64,000 bases of DNA from positions 111,057 to 175,056 of the forward strand of contig JAPDRN010000078.1 of the NCBI GenBank assembly GCA_030247855.1, read 5' to 3'. The notes beneath the pieces were generated by a model, which saw only the letters and a list, made by a program, of their open reading frames with translations, searched no databases and was not told the DNA's origin. The DNA is from Knufia peltigerae (lineage: Eukaryota; Ascomycota; Eurotiomycetes; Chaetothyriales; Trichomeriaceae). Shown here piece after piece: positions 41,671 to 53,827 of this stretch (position 1 is the stretch's first letter; every line of letters begins with the position of its first letter). The translations under genes were made by a program, and so were the position numbers.

Positions 41671-43878
41671 TTATTTGTGTCTGTACTGTTCAAAAGCGAG
41701 ATCTGGCAATCTCGGGGTCCGGGAGAAAGGAGGAGGTGGACTGCCGCCCTCGGTGATGGAATCTTGTCCGTGGCTCAAACTTCGATAGCCCGTGTATCCC
41801 ATGCCGGCCGCGCCCTTGACGAGGGTCTCTTGGCTGTCATCGCGAATGGGACCGAATCGAGAGTACGCGTTGGCACGCATCGGTTCGTACCCTTGGGCCG
41901 GGTCGGAGACTTTGCCCGTACCCCGAGCCGGCGACGAGGTATAAGGGTTCGGCTCCATGAGGAACGCGTCCCCTTCGATGTCCTCGTGGATTTGCTTCTC
42001 GGCGGCCTTGCGTCGCTTACGGTGAGGGTTCTCCTTGCAGCAGGTGATGATGCTGTTGATGAAGATCAAGAGGGCGAGGATCGCCGTCAAGCCGGACTGG
42101 ACGGCGATCAACACCACACCGGTGATTGTCTTGGTCGTCTGGGCGATTCCGAGCTCCTCCACAAACACCAAGATGCAGATGACCGAAGCGACTCGGACGA
42201 TCTGAATGATGATGTTGATCCAGTTGCCGGACTTGCGGTTGTAGGGTCGGCTCCAAAGCAGCAAAATGAGCATGAGCGACTCGATGATCAGCTGACCAAC
42301 GGTTTGGAACATGCCGTGGCCCTCGCCGGCAGCCAAGACACACCCTTTGGCAAACATGTAGACAATGGCCGGCACGAACAGCCACCAGTAGCCACGCTTG
42401 TAGTTTTCGTAAAAGAGCTTGTACTTCTTCCAGGTTTCTTTGTTTTCGTAAAGAGCGTCGGCGTTGCCTTCCAGCTTCTTAAGCTTGTGGACAACACTCC
42501 AGATCTTCCAAGTGTAGAAAGCGAGAAGCAATGTGAACGACGCCAAGGTCAAAGCAGCCAGAAGCTTAGCAGCCCACGAGTCGCCATGGGTGAATTGGAA
42601 AATACAGTACAGTGTCCAGACACCATACAGCAAAAGAATGAGAGAAGTGATGGTCTGAGCCATGACGCGCCAGTATTCCTTGCGGAAAGTGGCGAGGGCC
42701 TTTGGGAATTTGCCAAAGAGTGCCCAGGCTTCGAGAATGACCTTGAACAGTAGAATGCCAACAACAATCGCGCCAATCACTATAGCGAATATGAGAAGAA
42801 CGGTCATAAAGGTGTTGGTTTCTGGAATGGTGAGTTGTTCGACGTAGCCTTGGATGCCCTTGACAAGATGCGATGTCGAGTCCGAGTCTGAGCCAGAGCT
42901 AGAGTCATCGGTGCCGTTGATGTTGGTGCTGACGTCTCGCAGGAACAAAAGAGCACGTTTGCCGATGGTAGTAGTAGTCTGGGCCGTAGACCCATCGGAA
43001 AACACCAGGGTGGTATTTTTGAGGTCATTGTAATTCTCGTTGGTCAGATTGCCTCCAGTATGTGATCGGAAACTGTCAATCGACCTTTGGAGGCCGCCCC
43101 AGGAGACTAGACCCGTACTGAAGGCGAAATTTTTGGCGAAGCTCCGATAGATGCTAGGATATGGCACTGAATGCATGCCGTTCATGGCCAGTCCCTGGAA
43201 CCACCACACAACCTCTGAGAATCCAGGGCTTGAGGAGCTAGCACCAGGATGACCGCCCGCGGCAGCGGCACCGACAAGTGACACACCCAAGGCTGCCGCC
43301 GCAACAGCTGCCGCAACATATGACACGGCAGGCACCTCTACAGACTTGCCATTTGTGACACCAGATTGTACGCACGCAATTTGTTGTCCTCCTTTATTCT
43401 TCAGGGTCAATTGAGCGTCTCCGTCAAGATCAGGTAGCGAGTATGCGATCGAGGGAATGAGTGAGGTATACGAAGAAGGGATCTCTTGACTTCCATTGGC
43501 GGAAAATGTTCCTGCCGGTACTATGAAAAAATGTTAGAATAGGCCAACAATGTGAACTGTGGGAGTTCACCTACCGGGACAGAGTTGATCGACTCTCGTA
43601 TCTGGTGAACAGGGGTCGAACTCTTTCTCGTATACTTGTATACCATATGCCTGGACCACCAGGTGCGCCGTCACATATTGTTTCTGTTCACTGGTACCTG
43701 AAGCATCGAAATTGATATTGTTCGTCGAACGATCGAAAGAAATGTCGAGTTTGTTGACTTTGATCTGAGACGACCCATTGTTGCAATTCGACACACCACT
43801 GGTTTTCAAGATGTCTGTTGCAAGGACGGAGGGAAGGAGAGCCAGAGAGGCAAAGACTGCCACTGAAGGAGTCCACAT
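41671..43878 (-). CDS. FLC/TRP-like membrane protein (flavin carrier/Pkd2 family)
   Basis: Two exons (43878-43575 and 43520-41671) sum to 2154 nt, or 717 aa. The signal peptide MWTPSVAVFASLALLPSVLA is followed by an extracellular ML-like lipid-binding domain with CNN, LDISFDRSTNNINFDASG, CSPDTRVDQLCPVPAGTFSANG and the closing IAYSLPDLDGDAQ. A transmembrane domain with about nine helices follows (for example FMTVLLIFAIVIGAIVVGILLF, and later MFQTVGQLIIESLMLILLLWSRPYNRKSGNW), with the typical WWFQGLAMNG segment at its start. The cytosolic tail is disordered with a PPPP motif. Fungal members (yeast Flc1-3, fission yeast Pkd2) act in ER or plasma membrane, in FAD or calcium homeostasis and wall integrity. 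Which paralogue this is cannot be told. Confidence 0.93.
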
Positions 43879-45230
43879 GATTGCCCGTATGTTTCTGTAC
43901 CCAGGAATGCTCTGTGTTGCCGTCGAGCGGCGGGGTATTCCTCTTCGATCGACTCCTTGACCAAAATTTTATCTTCCAATTGTCGAGATGTATATAAATG
44001 CCTTCCAGGAATGGGGTGAAACGAAAGGTGTGTGATGATGGTCTCGGGGGGATTGGTAAAGCGAGTGACTGTCCAAAGCGTGTTTCTGTCGAGAACGAAG
44101 GTGAAGAATAGCGAGCGATAGTAGAGTAAAGATTGTGATCTGCAAGATACTGATAAATGATATGCACCAAAAGACGAAAGGGACTCTGATTTTCAGTTGG
44201 GGGAGTTCTCGAACAAAAGATATGCCGCCTGGCGCGCGTGGTAGTGAGCATGGGGATTCCACAATTGGCAACACCGTTTCAGAGCATACGCAGCCTCAGC
44301 ATATGAAAGGTCTTTTTCGAAGCGTCGATGGAGAGGCGTAGTGGGTCGACAGGGGGAAGCGGGTGCAGGGGCTCTTCTGGTGGGCTCATGGCGTTGGTCA
44401 GAGCCGGGGGGACAAGTGGATATCCAGAGGCTCGCTTCTCGATCGATGGCCTGTCAGGGGTCGTTCAAGTCCTGCAACTCTGTGCGGGAGGATTCGCATG
44501 GGATGGAGCCAGTCGTCCGACAGTGGTGGCTTTGCTTCTTTCTTGTCAGCATGGCCACAATTACGTTACCTTGGGACATCGGCCATGACGGGTGGAAAAA
44601 TTTGAAACCTCAAGTGTGTCCAAAAGCGATGAAGTTGATGAGCAGCCTGAGAGGGTGCTGTTGCTGCTGAGTAGATGAATAGGATGCATTTGTAGCCTCC
44701 TGTCATCTTTCCGCCCGTATCATCATTCCTCTCATCGTTTTCTCACAGACATTAATTCATCGGGATGGCGGTGTTGATTGATGCCATAGTATCCGTACAC
44801 ACGAAATACTGCAAGGGGTATAGACTGACGGGTGACCCTGTGGAGGGGAAAGCCAGAGAGTTCTGTGCTTTGGGTGGGATTTGAGGCGCAGTCGAGACAT
44901 CCAGAGACCCAAAAAATCACCCGGGGGAGTTGGGTGATGGTTAGAGGACTCCGTATCTTGAATAATGGCCATCTCATTGGGCTGAAGATTCTTCTACTGA
45001 CGCGACTCTCGCCGAAATCCTTCGCGTCACTACTGTACTTCGTATTAATGCCTGCCATTGCGATGATGAACTAATACAAGTATAGCAGCCCTTGCCAGAC
45101 CCAGATCTCTTTCGATTCTCAGGCCTTCTCGTACCTGCAGCGGCAGCAAGGCTAGTTTCATTCGTCGAGTCCACTGTACGTACTTCTATGGCGAACCCCG
45201 ACTGAAGATATTCTTCTTCATCCGCATTAT

Positions 45231-45239
45231 TACGGAGTA
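45231..45239 (+). repeat. recurrent 9-mer TACGGAGTA (copy)
   Basis: Exact copy in the gap between the FLC-like and SDR genes. Confidence 0.7.
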
Positions 45240-45537
45240 TTTGTTGATATCAACGGCTCGCTTGAGTCTACTACTGTTAAAGGCTTAAAGCCGAAAAGCA
45301 CAGATGCCCCCGGCTTCTGGCACCGGCGCGTCCCCGTTTTCCTAATTATAGCCCGTAACTTGCCCACAGACCACCGACTTTCAAGGCACAGCCTCGCCAT
45401 CAAATTTCCAACAACTTCACTGACGTGACCACTAAGTAGAAAGACAGTAATGTTTGGAATATCATGCTTATAATCCCAAAACTTCAACATGGAACTTTGG
45501 TAAACTAGAAACAACACGTTCCTCTGGCACGTGCTGA

Positions 45538-45546
45538 TACTCCGTA
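45538..45546 (-). repeat. recurrent 9-mer TACGGAGTA (copy)
   Basis: Exact copy in reverse orientation, about 300 bp from the preceding copy. Confidence 0.7.
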
Positions 45547-45920
45547 TCTGGCCCCTTTATCATCACGGACGACCAACTGTCAGCAAGCACCCGAGAGACG
45601 ACCAAAAAGTCGCCTCCTTATAGGCCCTCAAAGTTGCGCCAAACCTCGATCCCATGCTCAGGGCGTCCTCCTCGGTGCGAAAGGAAGGAGGACGTTGCAA
45701 ACGATCGACATAGGGAAGAAGCCATTGCACCCCAGATGCCCTTCCTTCTCAACCCCAATCGAACAATATCGTAATCGATCGTAACCACTCTTTGACAAAA
45801 AAAGGAAACTTCTCCTGATTTTGCTCTTATTACCGAGATGTATCTGAAGAGTATCCTCGAAAAAGACCTCGAAACAACCACCTCTTCCTTTCGACATGTT
45901 TGATATACCACCAGCCAGCC

Positions 45921-46675
45921 TCACTCTCCAAGGGACCGATCCAGCTCTGCCTCGGTCCACTCCCAGACCTTCCTCGCCAACTCGTCATCTTGGGTGTGTT
46001 TGCTTCCCTTTCCCATCACACCCACGGGCTCAAAATACTCTCCATTTTTGACGAGGTCCTCCTTGGCCGTGGCAGCCCACAGTTGATTCCTCACGCCCTT
46101 TTCGACACTACTCGTCAAACCCATGGCCCTACCCGCGCCGAAGACAGCCTTGATCCATCCCGGAGACCCCGTCGCTCCGTTCAACAAATTCGTGCTGACA
46201 ACTCCCGGATGGACACTGACCACCTTCATCCAAGGGTACCTCCTACTCATCTCCTTCGCCCAAAGGATGTTTGCAAGTTTACTCTGTCCGTATCTTTCGT
46301 AGGCACCCAACTTCGCCCCGTCGGTTTTGAGACTCTCAAAGACAATACCCCCCTTGGGCCCATAGACATGTCCGTGACTCGACAAACTCACGATTCTCAC
46401 ATCACCATGACCATGACCGTCATCACCAGCAGCACATTCTTCCAGTTTGGCAGTCCTTTCGAGAATAGGCAACAACAACCTCGCAAGCGACGCGTGTCCG
46501 ACGTGGTTCGTCCCCCATTGGACCTCGTACCCGTCCACCGTCATGCCCGGCGGAGTCGCCATTACGCCAGCGTTGAGCATCAAGATATCTAATCTGTCGC
46601 TCTCGGAGAGGAACCTCTCCGCCGCGACCCTCACGCTCTGCAACGACGAAAGGTCCATCTCTAGCACTTTGACTT

Positions 46676-46709
<34 letters not shown>

Positions 46710-46919
46710 GTCTGACACTACTAATTGTCGTTGAACAATATCCTCAGCTGCGGCCTTGCCCCTCTCCAAGTTCCTAGAAGCGAGCCATATCTCTTTCGGT
46801 CTGCCGTGGCGGGCGAATTCGAGGATTGACTGCTTTCCGAGGCCTATGTTGCCCCCCGTCACGAGGATGACTTTGTTCGTGAGTGGTGGAATATCTTTTG
46901 ATGGGTTGAAGTTGACCAT
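45921..46919 (-). CDS. short-chain dehydrogenase/reductase (retinol dehydrogenase-like)
   Basis: A single exon encodes 332 aa. The N-terminal cofactor motif is VTGGNIGLGKQS (TGxxxGxG type), with SRN after beta-2 suggesting NADP preference. DLSSL follows beta-3 and NAG is in LMLNAGVM. The catalytic residues are Ser in VSLSSHGH and the Y-x3-K of YERYGQSK. VHPGVVSTN follows. The layout is that of the RDH11-14/WWOX-like classical SDRs common in fungi, whose substrates vary. An eight-residue threonine run (ATTTTTTTTK, residues about 73-81) between alpha-3 and beta-3 is encoded by a trinucleotide repeat and is probably a surface-loop expansion. There is no signal or helix anchor. Confidence 0.9.
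46679..46702. repeat. (CGT)n microsatellite in SDR coding sequence
   Basis: About eight CGT units on the plus strand (ACG, Thr, on the coding strand) sit inside the SDR gene. Triplet length keeps the frame. Confidence 0.85.
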
Positions 46920-48101
46920 ATCGGTAGACTTGTAAATGGAAACCTTTTTCTCCCTTTTCCTTGCATCTAACGGTGGATGGTTTCTCTTGGACGTCTAATT
47001 GAGATTTTGATGGTTGAGTTGTGCTCCTCACTGCGTGTCACGGAAAGAATCAAATGCATTCATTCTCATCGGCTTGAAAAACGATATACGTACTGGGTAC
47101 AACAAGAAAATATCTCATCGCCCTTCCTCCTAGATGATGCTTGATGTACCCGAAAAGACGGGCAAGACAATTCCTCCGTACGCCGTGGCCAGCCTTCGCG
47201 TTACGGACGAGAACAGTGCACACCGTCGGATATTTAGTACCCATGTATCTACAGCCTCGTCAATCCTCGGGATTCGGCTATACGAAATCCGTCTACACTG
47301 GATGTTTTCTCTCGGACTGTCTCGAGCACGTAATCACGAACGAAGGGAACCCTGCCTTCGATGCCTCCTTTAGTCAGTAGGACGAGCACATGACGAGATC
47401 AAGATCATGGAGTACTCCGTACGCATGGGATAGATACCTCACGAGAACAAACTGAAAGGACGGTTTTAAGGCCGGATTGTTCAACCACTGTCAAAATTTT
47501 TCAATGGTCAAGCCCTTTTGAATTCGTCACATTTGCTCTTTTTCCTGTTTTCTTTGTTTGTTCTGGATCTTGAAGAGCAAAGTCACCTCCTTTCTCATGC
47601 TGACCGCCCTTGCTCGGCTATGCTCTCCCTCGAGTGGCGAAAACTATCATACACTTACAACCTCTCAACCCCTGAAACCATCTCCGGAGGCACCTCTGCA
47701 GTTTCGAGGTGGCAAAACGAAAAAGAGACACTTGATTGTTGTCAATTCTCCATCCCCTTTAAAGACGAAAACATCGATAAACCTCATCTCAGATCTGCCC
47801 AGCCCAACCCATGCCCATACCCGGTCCAGTTTGTCGACAAGGCAAGAGAAAGAAAATAGAGATCAACTCGTCACTTGACCTATCAACACAATCTTCAGTG
47901 ACCTTGTGACCGCTTTCACCCATGCGAAAATTGTCTTGTTTTGTCTTTGCGACAGCACCTCACAGCATCACCACCTGTATGTAGCGTCTCCTAATCGAGG
48001 TGTCGTTGAAAAATCACCCCCCTAAGCCATACTCATTTCGCAACACGTCAAACTTTCTTTGCAACAAAACCACGACTCTTGGTCGGACCACGAGGATGAT
48101 G
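46920..48101. other. intergenic 1.2 kb
   Basis: This gap contains the SDR promoter and the 3' UTR of the Hrp1-like gene. One TACTCCGTA lies at 47413-47421. A 113-codon plus-strand frame at 47518-47859 with a hydrophobic start shows no family and is not called. Confidence 0.4.
47413..47421 (-). repeat. recurrent 9-mer TACGGAGTA (copy)
   Basis: Exact copy in reverse orientation, upstream of the SDR gene. Confidence 0.7.
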
Positions 48102-51100
48102 CTATCTTCCATATGGATGGTACCGACCTCTGCCGCCTCTAAAACCACCACCGGGTTTGTTGCCAGGGTTTTTGGGGCCTGTAGGAGCATTCGCTGGGGC
48201 GCTAGGTTGACCACCCGCTCCGCCAGCAGGACCCTTTGGCGGCTTGGGTGTGTGACCTCTCACTGGTCCAGTTGAATTCCGTCCATCAGGCTGAGGTACA
48301 TCATCGTACATGCCTTCCCAAGACTGGGGGCCGCCCTGGACATTTTGGTTCCTCGGACCTTGCGAGTATCCACCTTGTCGACGATTGTGTTGCTGCTCAT
48401 ACTTCTGCTGCTCGAATGCCAGCTGTTCTTGTGCCGAGAAACTGCCACGTTGTCCGCCGCCCATGGAAGCCGGGCCCATCGGTGGTCGGTTGCCTCCCAT
48501 CTGCATAGGGTTCATGCCGCCTTGCTGTTGCATCTGCATCATTTGTTGCATCATCTGTGGTGTCATGCCTTGCATATTAGCATTTTGCGAATTCGGACTG
48601 TTTCCACCTTGCATCTTTTGCATCTGCATCATCTGTTGCATCATTTGAGGGTTCATCTGATTCATGCCCATATTGCCCATGTTCCCCATATTACCCATCA
48701 TGTTGGACACCATCTGTTGTTGCATCATGGCAAAGTACTGCTGCATGCGCTGCCAGTATTGTGCCATCATCTGAGGAGTCATGCCGGAATTGTTGCCCAT
48801 CATGTTAGGAGCCGCGCCCTGGCTAGACTGGCCTGCCTGGTTACCGTCATTACCGAATCGATCGTCTCGTCCGAATTTGCCTCTTCCTCGACGTGAGAAA
48901 TCATCATCTTCGCCCATCTTGCCACGAGGCTGCGCTCTCTTGACCTCGATCGGTTTGCCGAGTATTTCCAAAGGCTGATGTTCAAGACACTTCTCGACCG
49001 CAGCATCGCTATCGAAAGTGACAAATCCAAAGCCTCGGGGGCGACCGGTATCCTTGTCCATCATGAGAGTGGCATCGACGACTCTTCCAAATTGCGCGAA
49101 GAAACTCTCAAAGTCCTCTTCGGTGGCATCCTGGCTCACTCCACCTACGAAGATTTTGGCGGTCTTCTCTTGTTCGTCTCGGGGTATGGCACGCTTGGGA
49201 TCGATCTGGAAAGGAGAACGTAAGCGTCTGTCCTGTGGGGGTATCTTCTGGCTAGGGTAGCCAGGTTTGTCCTGTCCTTTGGGGCTCTTGGGGATAGACC
49301 TTACAATTTTTCCATCTAGGAAGTGTTCTTTGACCATGACGGTGTTAACGGTTTTAGGGTCTTTGAACGTCAAGAAGCCAAAGCCTCGCGAACGGCCGGT
49401 AGCGCTGTCTCGCATGACAGTACATTCCTGAACTTCGCCAAACTGGGAGAAGTAATCATGAAGGGATTCTGTAATGGGTTAGATAACCTTGTCGAGAGGC
49501 AGCAAACAGCAGTCTTTCACGGGAATGGATGGACATACGATCAGTTGTCTCCCAGTTGAGGCCACCGATAAACATTTTTCTGTAAAAGCACTATGTTAGC
49601 TATGGACTATGTTCATGTTGAAGGACGTCAGGCAAAGAGCAAATAAGAACAAATAGTAGGGGTTAAGTGCACAGAGCGTCCCATGGGCCAGAATGCAGTT
49701 TCAGCCATCTTCTGTTCTGCACAATTGTAGTCAGGCTGAGCAAATCTTCCACCTCCTAAATAGAGCAATATGAGATGGCAGGTGTATGTGTTGACAACGG
49801 TGATCGAGCAGTTTTGTCAACCGATGGCTTGAGACTCTAGCTGCGTCGACAAATATCTGATGCCAAAAGGTCTGATTGTGCACAAGCGCGGCAGGTGAAT
49901 CGCAATCCTAGTTGAAATTCACCCTCGCGCAAAACTGATCTGCCTGCGCCATACTACACGTCGGCATCATAGATTTGTAGGAGGCCCAAGCATGTCTTGC
50001 GGTCGGTGAACGGGTGTCGACATGCACCACATACTGAACTTCTCGCAGCCTACTCTGCCCTCAACGCGAGAATAAACTCGGTTTAGCGAGTAGAGATTGT
50101 TTGGTGGCTGATTTGGGATTCACAGATACTCTTAAGCATCTATCTCCTGCCTGAGTATGGAAATGTTACTCTGCTCTGCTTGGTATAGTATCTCGTTGTA
50201 TGGTAGGAACTCTTCGACCTCTTCCGTCCTTGCTGCTTGAAAGCTTTCTGAATTGCAATCGTACTGGCTAGTTTGACTCGAACTGTAGCTAGGACTGGGT
50301 GCTACTTTCTGGTTGTTGACAGATATCTTTTTGCATCACTTGGATTGGGTTTCCACAGCCGATGACCGTGGCCCGCTCCTCTCTGCTTCCAGCTCAAGTG
50401 CTCAACACCACAGCTTGAATGTTGCTTTCATATAGGGTTGCCATATTGCTTCTTCTAACGGCACTAGTCAATCCGAGACAACCATTGTACCCAACCCAGC
50501 ATTCATCATTTTGACACAACTGGCGTTTTCAACCAGTATTGCTGGGGGCAAAGGATCAACGTTGATCGGGTCCGACCCAGTCTTGTCGGAAGACGGTAGC
50601 CATAAACATAGAGTAGCCAACAGCTGAGTCCAGAAACCATTCCCGAGACATTCGCCATCCATGGACGTTCGGCGACTTCTTCATGCGCTTCTGGACAATG
50701 TCCCCCTCCCAATAACCAAACAAACAAACAAAAGGAAGCAGTAGGTGCAAGTGTTTTGAATGCACAAGATAACAAGATAATGAACATTACAGGGAACAAA
50801 TAGAACTTACCCATCCTCCTTAAGAGTGACATTGTACTTTTGCTCCTGCGATATCTCTGGTTTTTCCTGTTCTTGTGGCTCCTGCTTGAAGCTAGACGGA
50901 GGCTCTTCGAAAGCCGAATTGTCAGCGTCGAAGGAGGGGTCATAGGCAATTTCAGGTTCTTCGCCATAACCTGGAGCATCGTTCTGTTTCATCGGAGTGT
51001 CAATTGCAGCAGGCTGAGAAGGGACTGCAGCTGCACCAGCAGCGGAGGCAGCATTTTCATCACCATCGTAACTAGCGCGTCAGAGTTAGTACTGAACTGC

Positions 51101-51198
51101 AAAGGCCAGGACGAGCCGGCGCAGAGTTGTGAGGTTCGAAGTGAGGCGACTTACAGATCGGCGAAGAGATCTTCCTCAACTTCGTCTGGTTCCGTCAT
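48102..51198 (-). CDS. hrp1: Hrp1/Nab4-like RNA-binding protein (cleavage factor IB), with a 1.23-kb intron
   Basis: This is a two-RRM nuclear protein that binds the UA-rich efficiency element of pre-mRNA and couples 3'-end formation with export. Four exons (51198-51155, 51071-50811, 49579-49539, 49468-48102) sum to 1713 nt, or 570 aa. The N-terminus is acidic (MTEPDEVEEDLFADLYDGDE). RRM1 has RNP2 KMFIGGLNW and RNP1 RGFGFLTF. RRM2 has KIFVGGVSQD and RGFGFVTF. The linker KIPPQDRRLRSPFQIDPKRAIPRDEQEKTAKIFVGG is Hrp1-like. The C-terminal half is Met/Gln/Asn/Gly-rich and ends in RGG-like GGGFRGGRGRYHPYGR. Intron 2 (49580-50810, 1231 nt) is some fifteen times the normal intron length here; both ends and the frame agree, so it is not an assembly of guesses. 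The identification is firm as to family. Confidence 0.92.
49580..50810 (-). other. unusually long intron (1231 nt) of the Hrp1-like gene
   Basis: The donor GTAAGT is at 50810-50805, directly after the Lys-Glu-Asp-Gly codons. The acceptor TTTTACAG is at 49580-49582, directly before KMFIGGLNW. The phase matches (2 + 1). The content shows no long reading frame and no RNA gene I can recognise. Candidate roles are an alternative promoter, a retained regulatory intron or a host for a small RNA. Confidence 0.75.
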
Positions 51199-51936
51199 CT
51201 TGAGATTCACCAACAATGAAGATTAGAAGAGCGTGAACAGGCGCGACAAGCGTGCTGTTCGCGTAGATGGAGAATACGAAAGAATTGAGATAAGCGAGGC
51301 TTGAAGGCCGCGCAGGTGTGAGGAGGTACGCGTCGCAACTCAATAAATGGTGAGAGCGACAGAGGATAGGATGTTTAAGGTGTAGACAATCAATTTGGAA
51401 GAAGCGATGGCTGTAAGGGGATGTGCGACAACAGAGGTCGAAGTGAAGGACGTGGTGCAGAGTAGACAGAGGAGGCAGAGATGTAAGTGGTCTCAAGGTC
51501 CGAGGGCATTTGGAGAACCAGCGCAGGCTTGGCGCCGCAGTGGCCTCATCCGCCTCAATGACCCTCTACAGCCTGTGACCGCAAACACGCCTTACGGAAG
51601 TCATGCAGGGCTTGTTGTGAGTCTACAAGCATGTTCTCTCCACTGCATGCAAAAGGGCCTCCAGAGAAAGCCCTCACAAAACATTTCTTTTGTTGTATTT
51701 ATCCGAGGTGAGCATAACAGTGCCACCATGGCTCACAAGAAGCCAGGCCAGCAGGTAAACAATCTATGCGCCCCTCTGATACATCAGGCTGACCAACGCA
51801 GGAAATGGTTCAGGTCGGTTCGTGATACTATGATCTCTTGATCCTTGCCATTATATGTCTATTGTTTTGACTGAACTAACTGAAACCTTCTGCACAGATA
51901 GATCAGAGTACGCTCAAGTCGTTCCCCTAGCGAACT
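51199..51936. other. divergent promoter region, Hrp1-like/Gyp1
   Basis: This 738-bp head-to-head region may hold a non-coding 5' exon of the Gyp1 gene. A short coding-like stretch (ATG at 51729, MAHKKPGQQ, then GTAAAC) could be an upstream exon or uORF. I did not use it. Confidence 0.4.
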
Positions 51937-53827
51937 ATGCTAACAAATCGAAGACGGCCATCTTCGCCGTTTTGGAGGAGCAGGTCATCCTCGCGACAGG
52001 CTTCGGGCAAGTCCAACAAAGTGATAGGCGCATCTTACTCCCACGCGGACATGCTCAAATTCGAATCATTGTAAGACCTGGTCAAATACACAATCCCGAA
52101 GTGTGAACTGTCAGTTGATAAGTCACAGGTCATTGGGCTCTGGTTCAAGGCCTAGAACACCCCCTAATCCTACGTCGAGACCGTCACAAACACCTCCTGC
52201 AGATGGGAGGGGTTACCATTCTCCGGAACGAAAAGCATACCCGGCCTATACCTCTTCGGTACTAAGTGAGAGTTGGGATGTCCTTGGTGATGAGGACGTG
52301 GAGGGCGATGACGATGATCTTGTATACGAAGACGACGAAGACGAGTTCGGATTACCTAGCATATCCAGCATGCGTCGGAAGAGGAGCTTCAAGAACAAGG
52401 CATTGAAAGCACAACAAGTTTCCTACCCGAGTATTCATCAGACAACATCTGGTTCGACGTTAGCACCTTCGCCAATGCCTCAGCTACATAGATCAAGCAG
52501 TTTCGATATAGCAGAGGAGCGAAACCCATTGTCATATCCCAGCGCGAAGAAGGGTGATGGAAAGATCTTAAGGCCGCAGTACAAGGACATCCTGCGGGAC
52601 CCAGCCAACTCGTTACATCTCATCAATCATCCGGTGCTGGCAAGCAATGCTACTCCAAAAGAGACAGAAGCGCACAGCACACGAATATCACGGATCAACA
52701 AATTCAAGCGGATATTGCAGGCCAGCTCGGTATCGTTGCCAGATCTTCGCTCTGCCGCCTGGTCGGGAGTACCTGAGGAGGTGCGGGCAATAACGTGGCA
52801 GCTTTTGCTTGGGCATTTGCCAACAAATAGCGAAAGAAGAGTTACTACCCTGGAGCGCAAGCGAAAAGAGTATCTCGATGCAGTACGGCAAGCTTTCAAT
52901 TCTGGCACCATGGGCAACCGGAATGGATCAAGTACGGGTGTCACTGGCCTTGCTTCACAGCCTCCTGTGACTACTGGCCGAGGCCGTGGTCTTGATGAAG
53001 CTATTTGGCATCAGATCAGCATCGATGTTCCCAGGACCAATCCACACATTCCGCTTTACCAGTATGAAGCCACCCAAAGGTCTCTCGAGCGAATCTTATA
53101 CGTCTGGGCCATCAGACATCCTGCCAGCGGGTACGTTCAAGGCATCAACGACTTGGCAACACCCTTCTGGCAGGTCTTTCTTGGGACATATATCACGGAT
53201 TTGAACATCGAAAGCGGCATGGATCCAGGACAACTTCCGAAGCCCGTCATTGATGCGGTTGAAGCAGATACGTTTTGGTGTCTGACGAAACTGCTAGACG
53301 GCATCCAGGACAATTATATTGTGGCTCAGCCTGGCATACATCGGCAAGTAGCTGCCCTGCGCGACCTTACGACGAGGATTGATTCTGGTTTGGCCAACCA
53401 CTTCGAAAGCGAACACATTGAGTATATGCAGTTTAGTTTTCGATGGATGAATTGCCTCCTGATGCGAGAGTTGAGCATCAAGAACGTGATCAGGATGTGG
53501 GATACTTACATGGTAAGATGACCCCAGTGTTGTTGAGTTTTTGCTAAAGTGGTGTTTCTCTAGGCTGAGGAAAACGGCTTCTCACAGTTCCACCTCTACG
53601 TGTGCGCAGCCTTCCTGGTTAAATGGTCGGAGCAACTGATGAAGATGAATTTTCAAGAGATATTGATGTTCTTGCAAGCACTTCCGACCCGGGAATGGAC
53701 CGAAAAGGACATTGAGCTGCTTCTTAGCGAGGCTTTCATCTGGCAAAGCCTCTTCCGTGGTTCGAGGGCACATTTGCGGACTTCGAATAGCACAATACCT
53801 ATGGGATCTTTGGGTCCATCAGGCTGA
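51937..53827 (+). CDS. gyp1: TBC-domain Rab GTPase-activating protein Gyp1
   Basis: This GAP for Ypt1/Rab1-type GTPases acts at the Golgi. Exons 51937-52070, 52129-53512 and 53564-53827 sum to 594 codons, or 593 aa. The N-terminal third is disordered and Ser/Arg/Pro-rich (MLTNRRRPSSPFWRSRSSS). It is followed by an acidic patch (DVEGDDDDLVYEDDEDE). The TBC domain starts near LPDLRSAAWSGVPEEVRAITWQLLLGHLP. It has the arginine finger in QISIDVPRTNP (IxxDxxR) and the glutamine finger in YVQGINDL. LFWCLTKLLDGIQDNYI-like and ENGFSQFHLYVCAAFLVKW segments follow. An NxG-rich loop (GTMGNRNGSSTGVTG) interrupts the domain as in yeast Gyp1. The start is the first ATG in the correct frame; an additional 5' exon cannot be excluded. 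Confidence 0.92.

Larger units (their letters stand above)
43879..45920. other. intergenic 2.0 kb, with two TACGGAGTA sites
   Basis: This is a long gap upstream of the FLC-like gene and downstream of the SDR gene. TACGGAGTA occurs at 45231-45239 and its reverse complement at 45538-45546, about 300 bp apart. ACTCCGTAT (8 of 9) occurs near 44948. Short reading frames are unconvincing. Confidence 0.4.

Noticed and set aside
47518..47859. 113-codon frame with a signal-peptide-like start
   Set aside because: No family resemblance, no cysteine pattern or processing site, and it lies in a promoter or UTR region. Not enough to call an effector-like protein.
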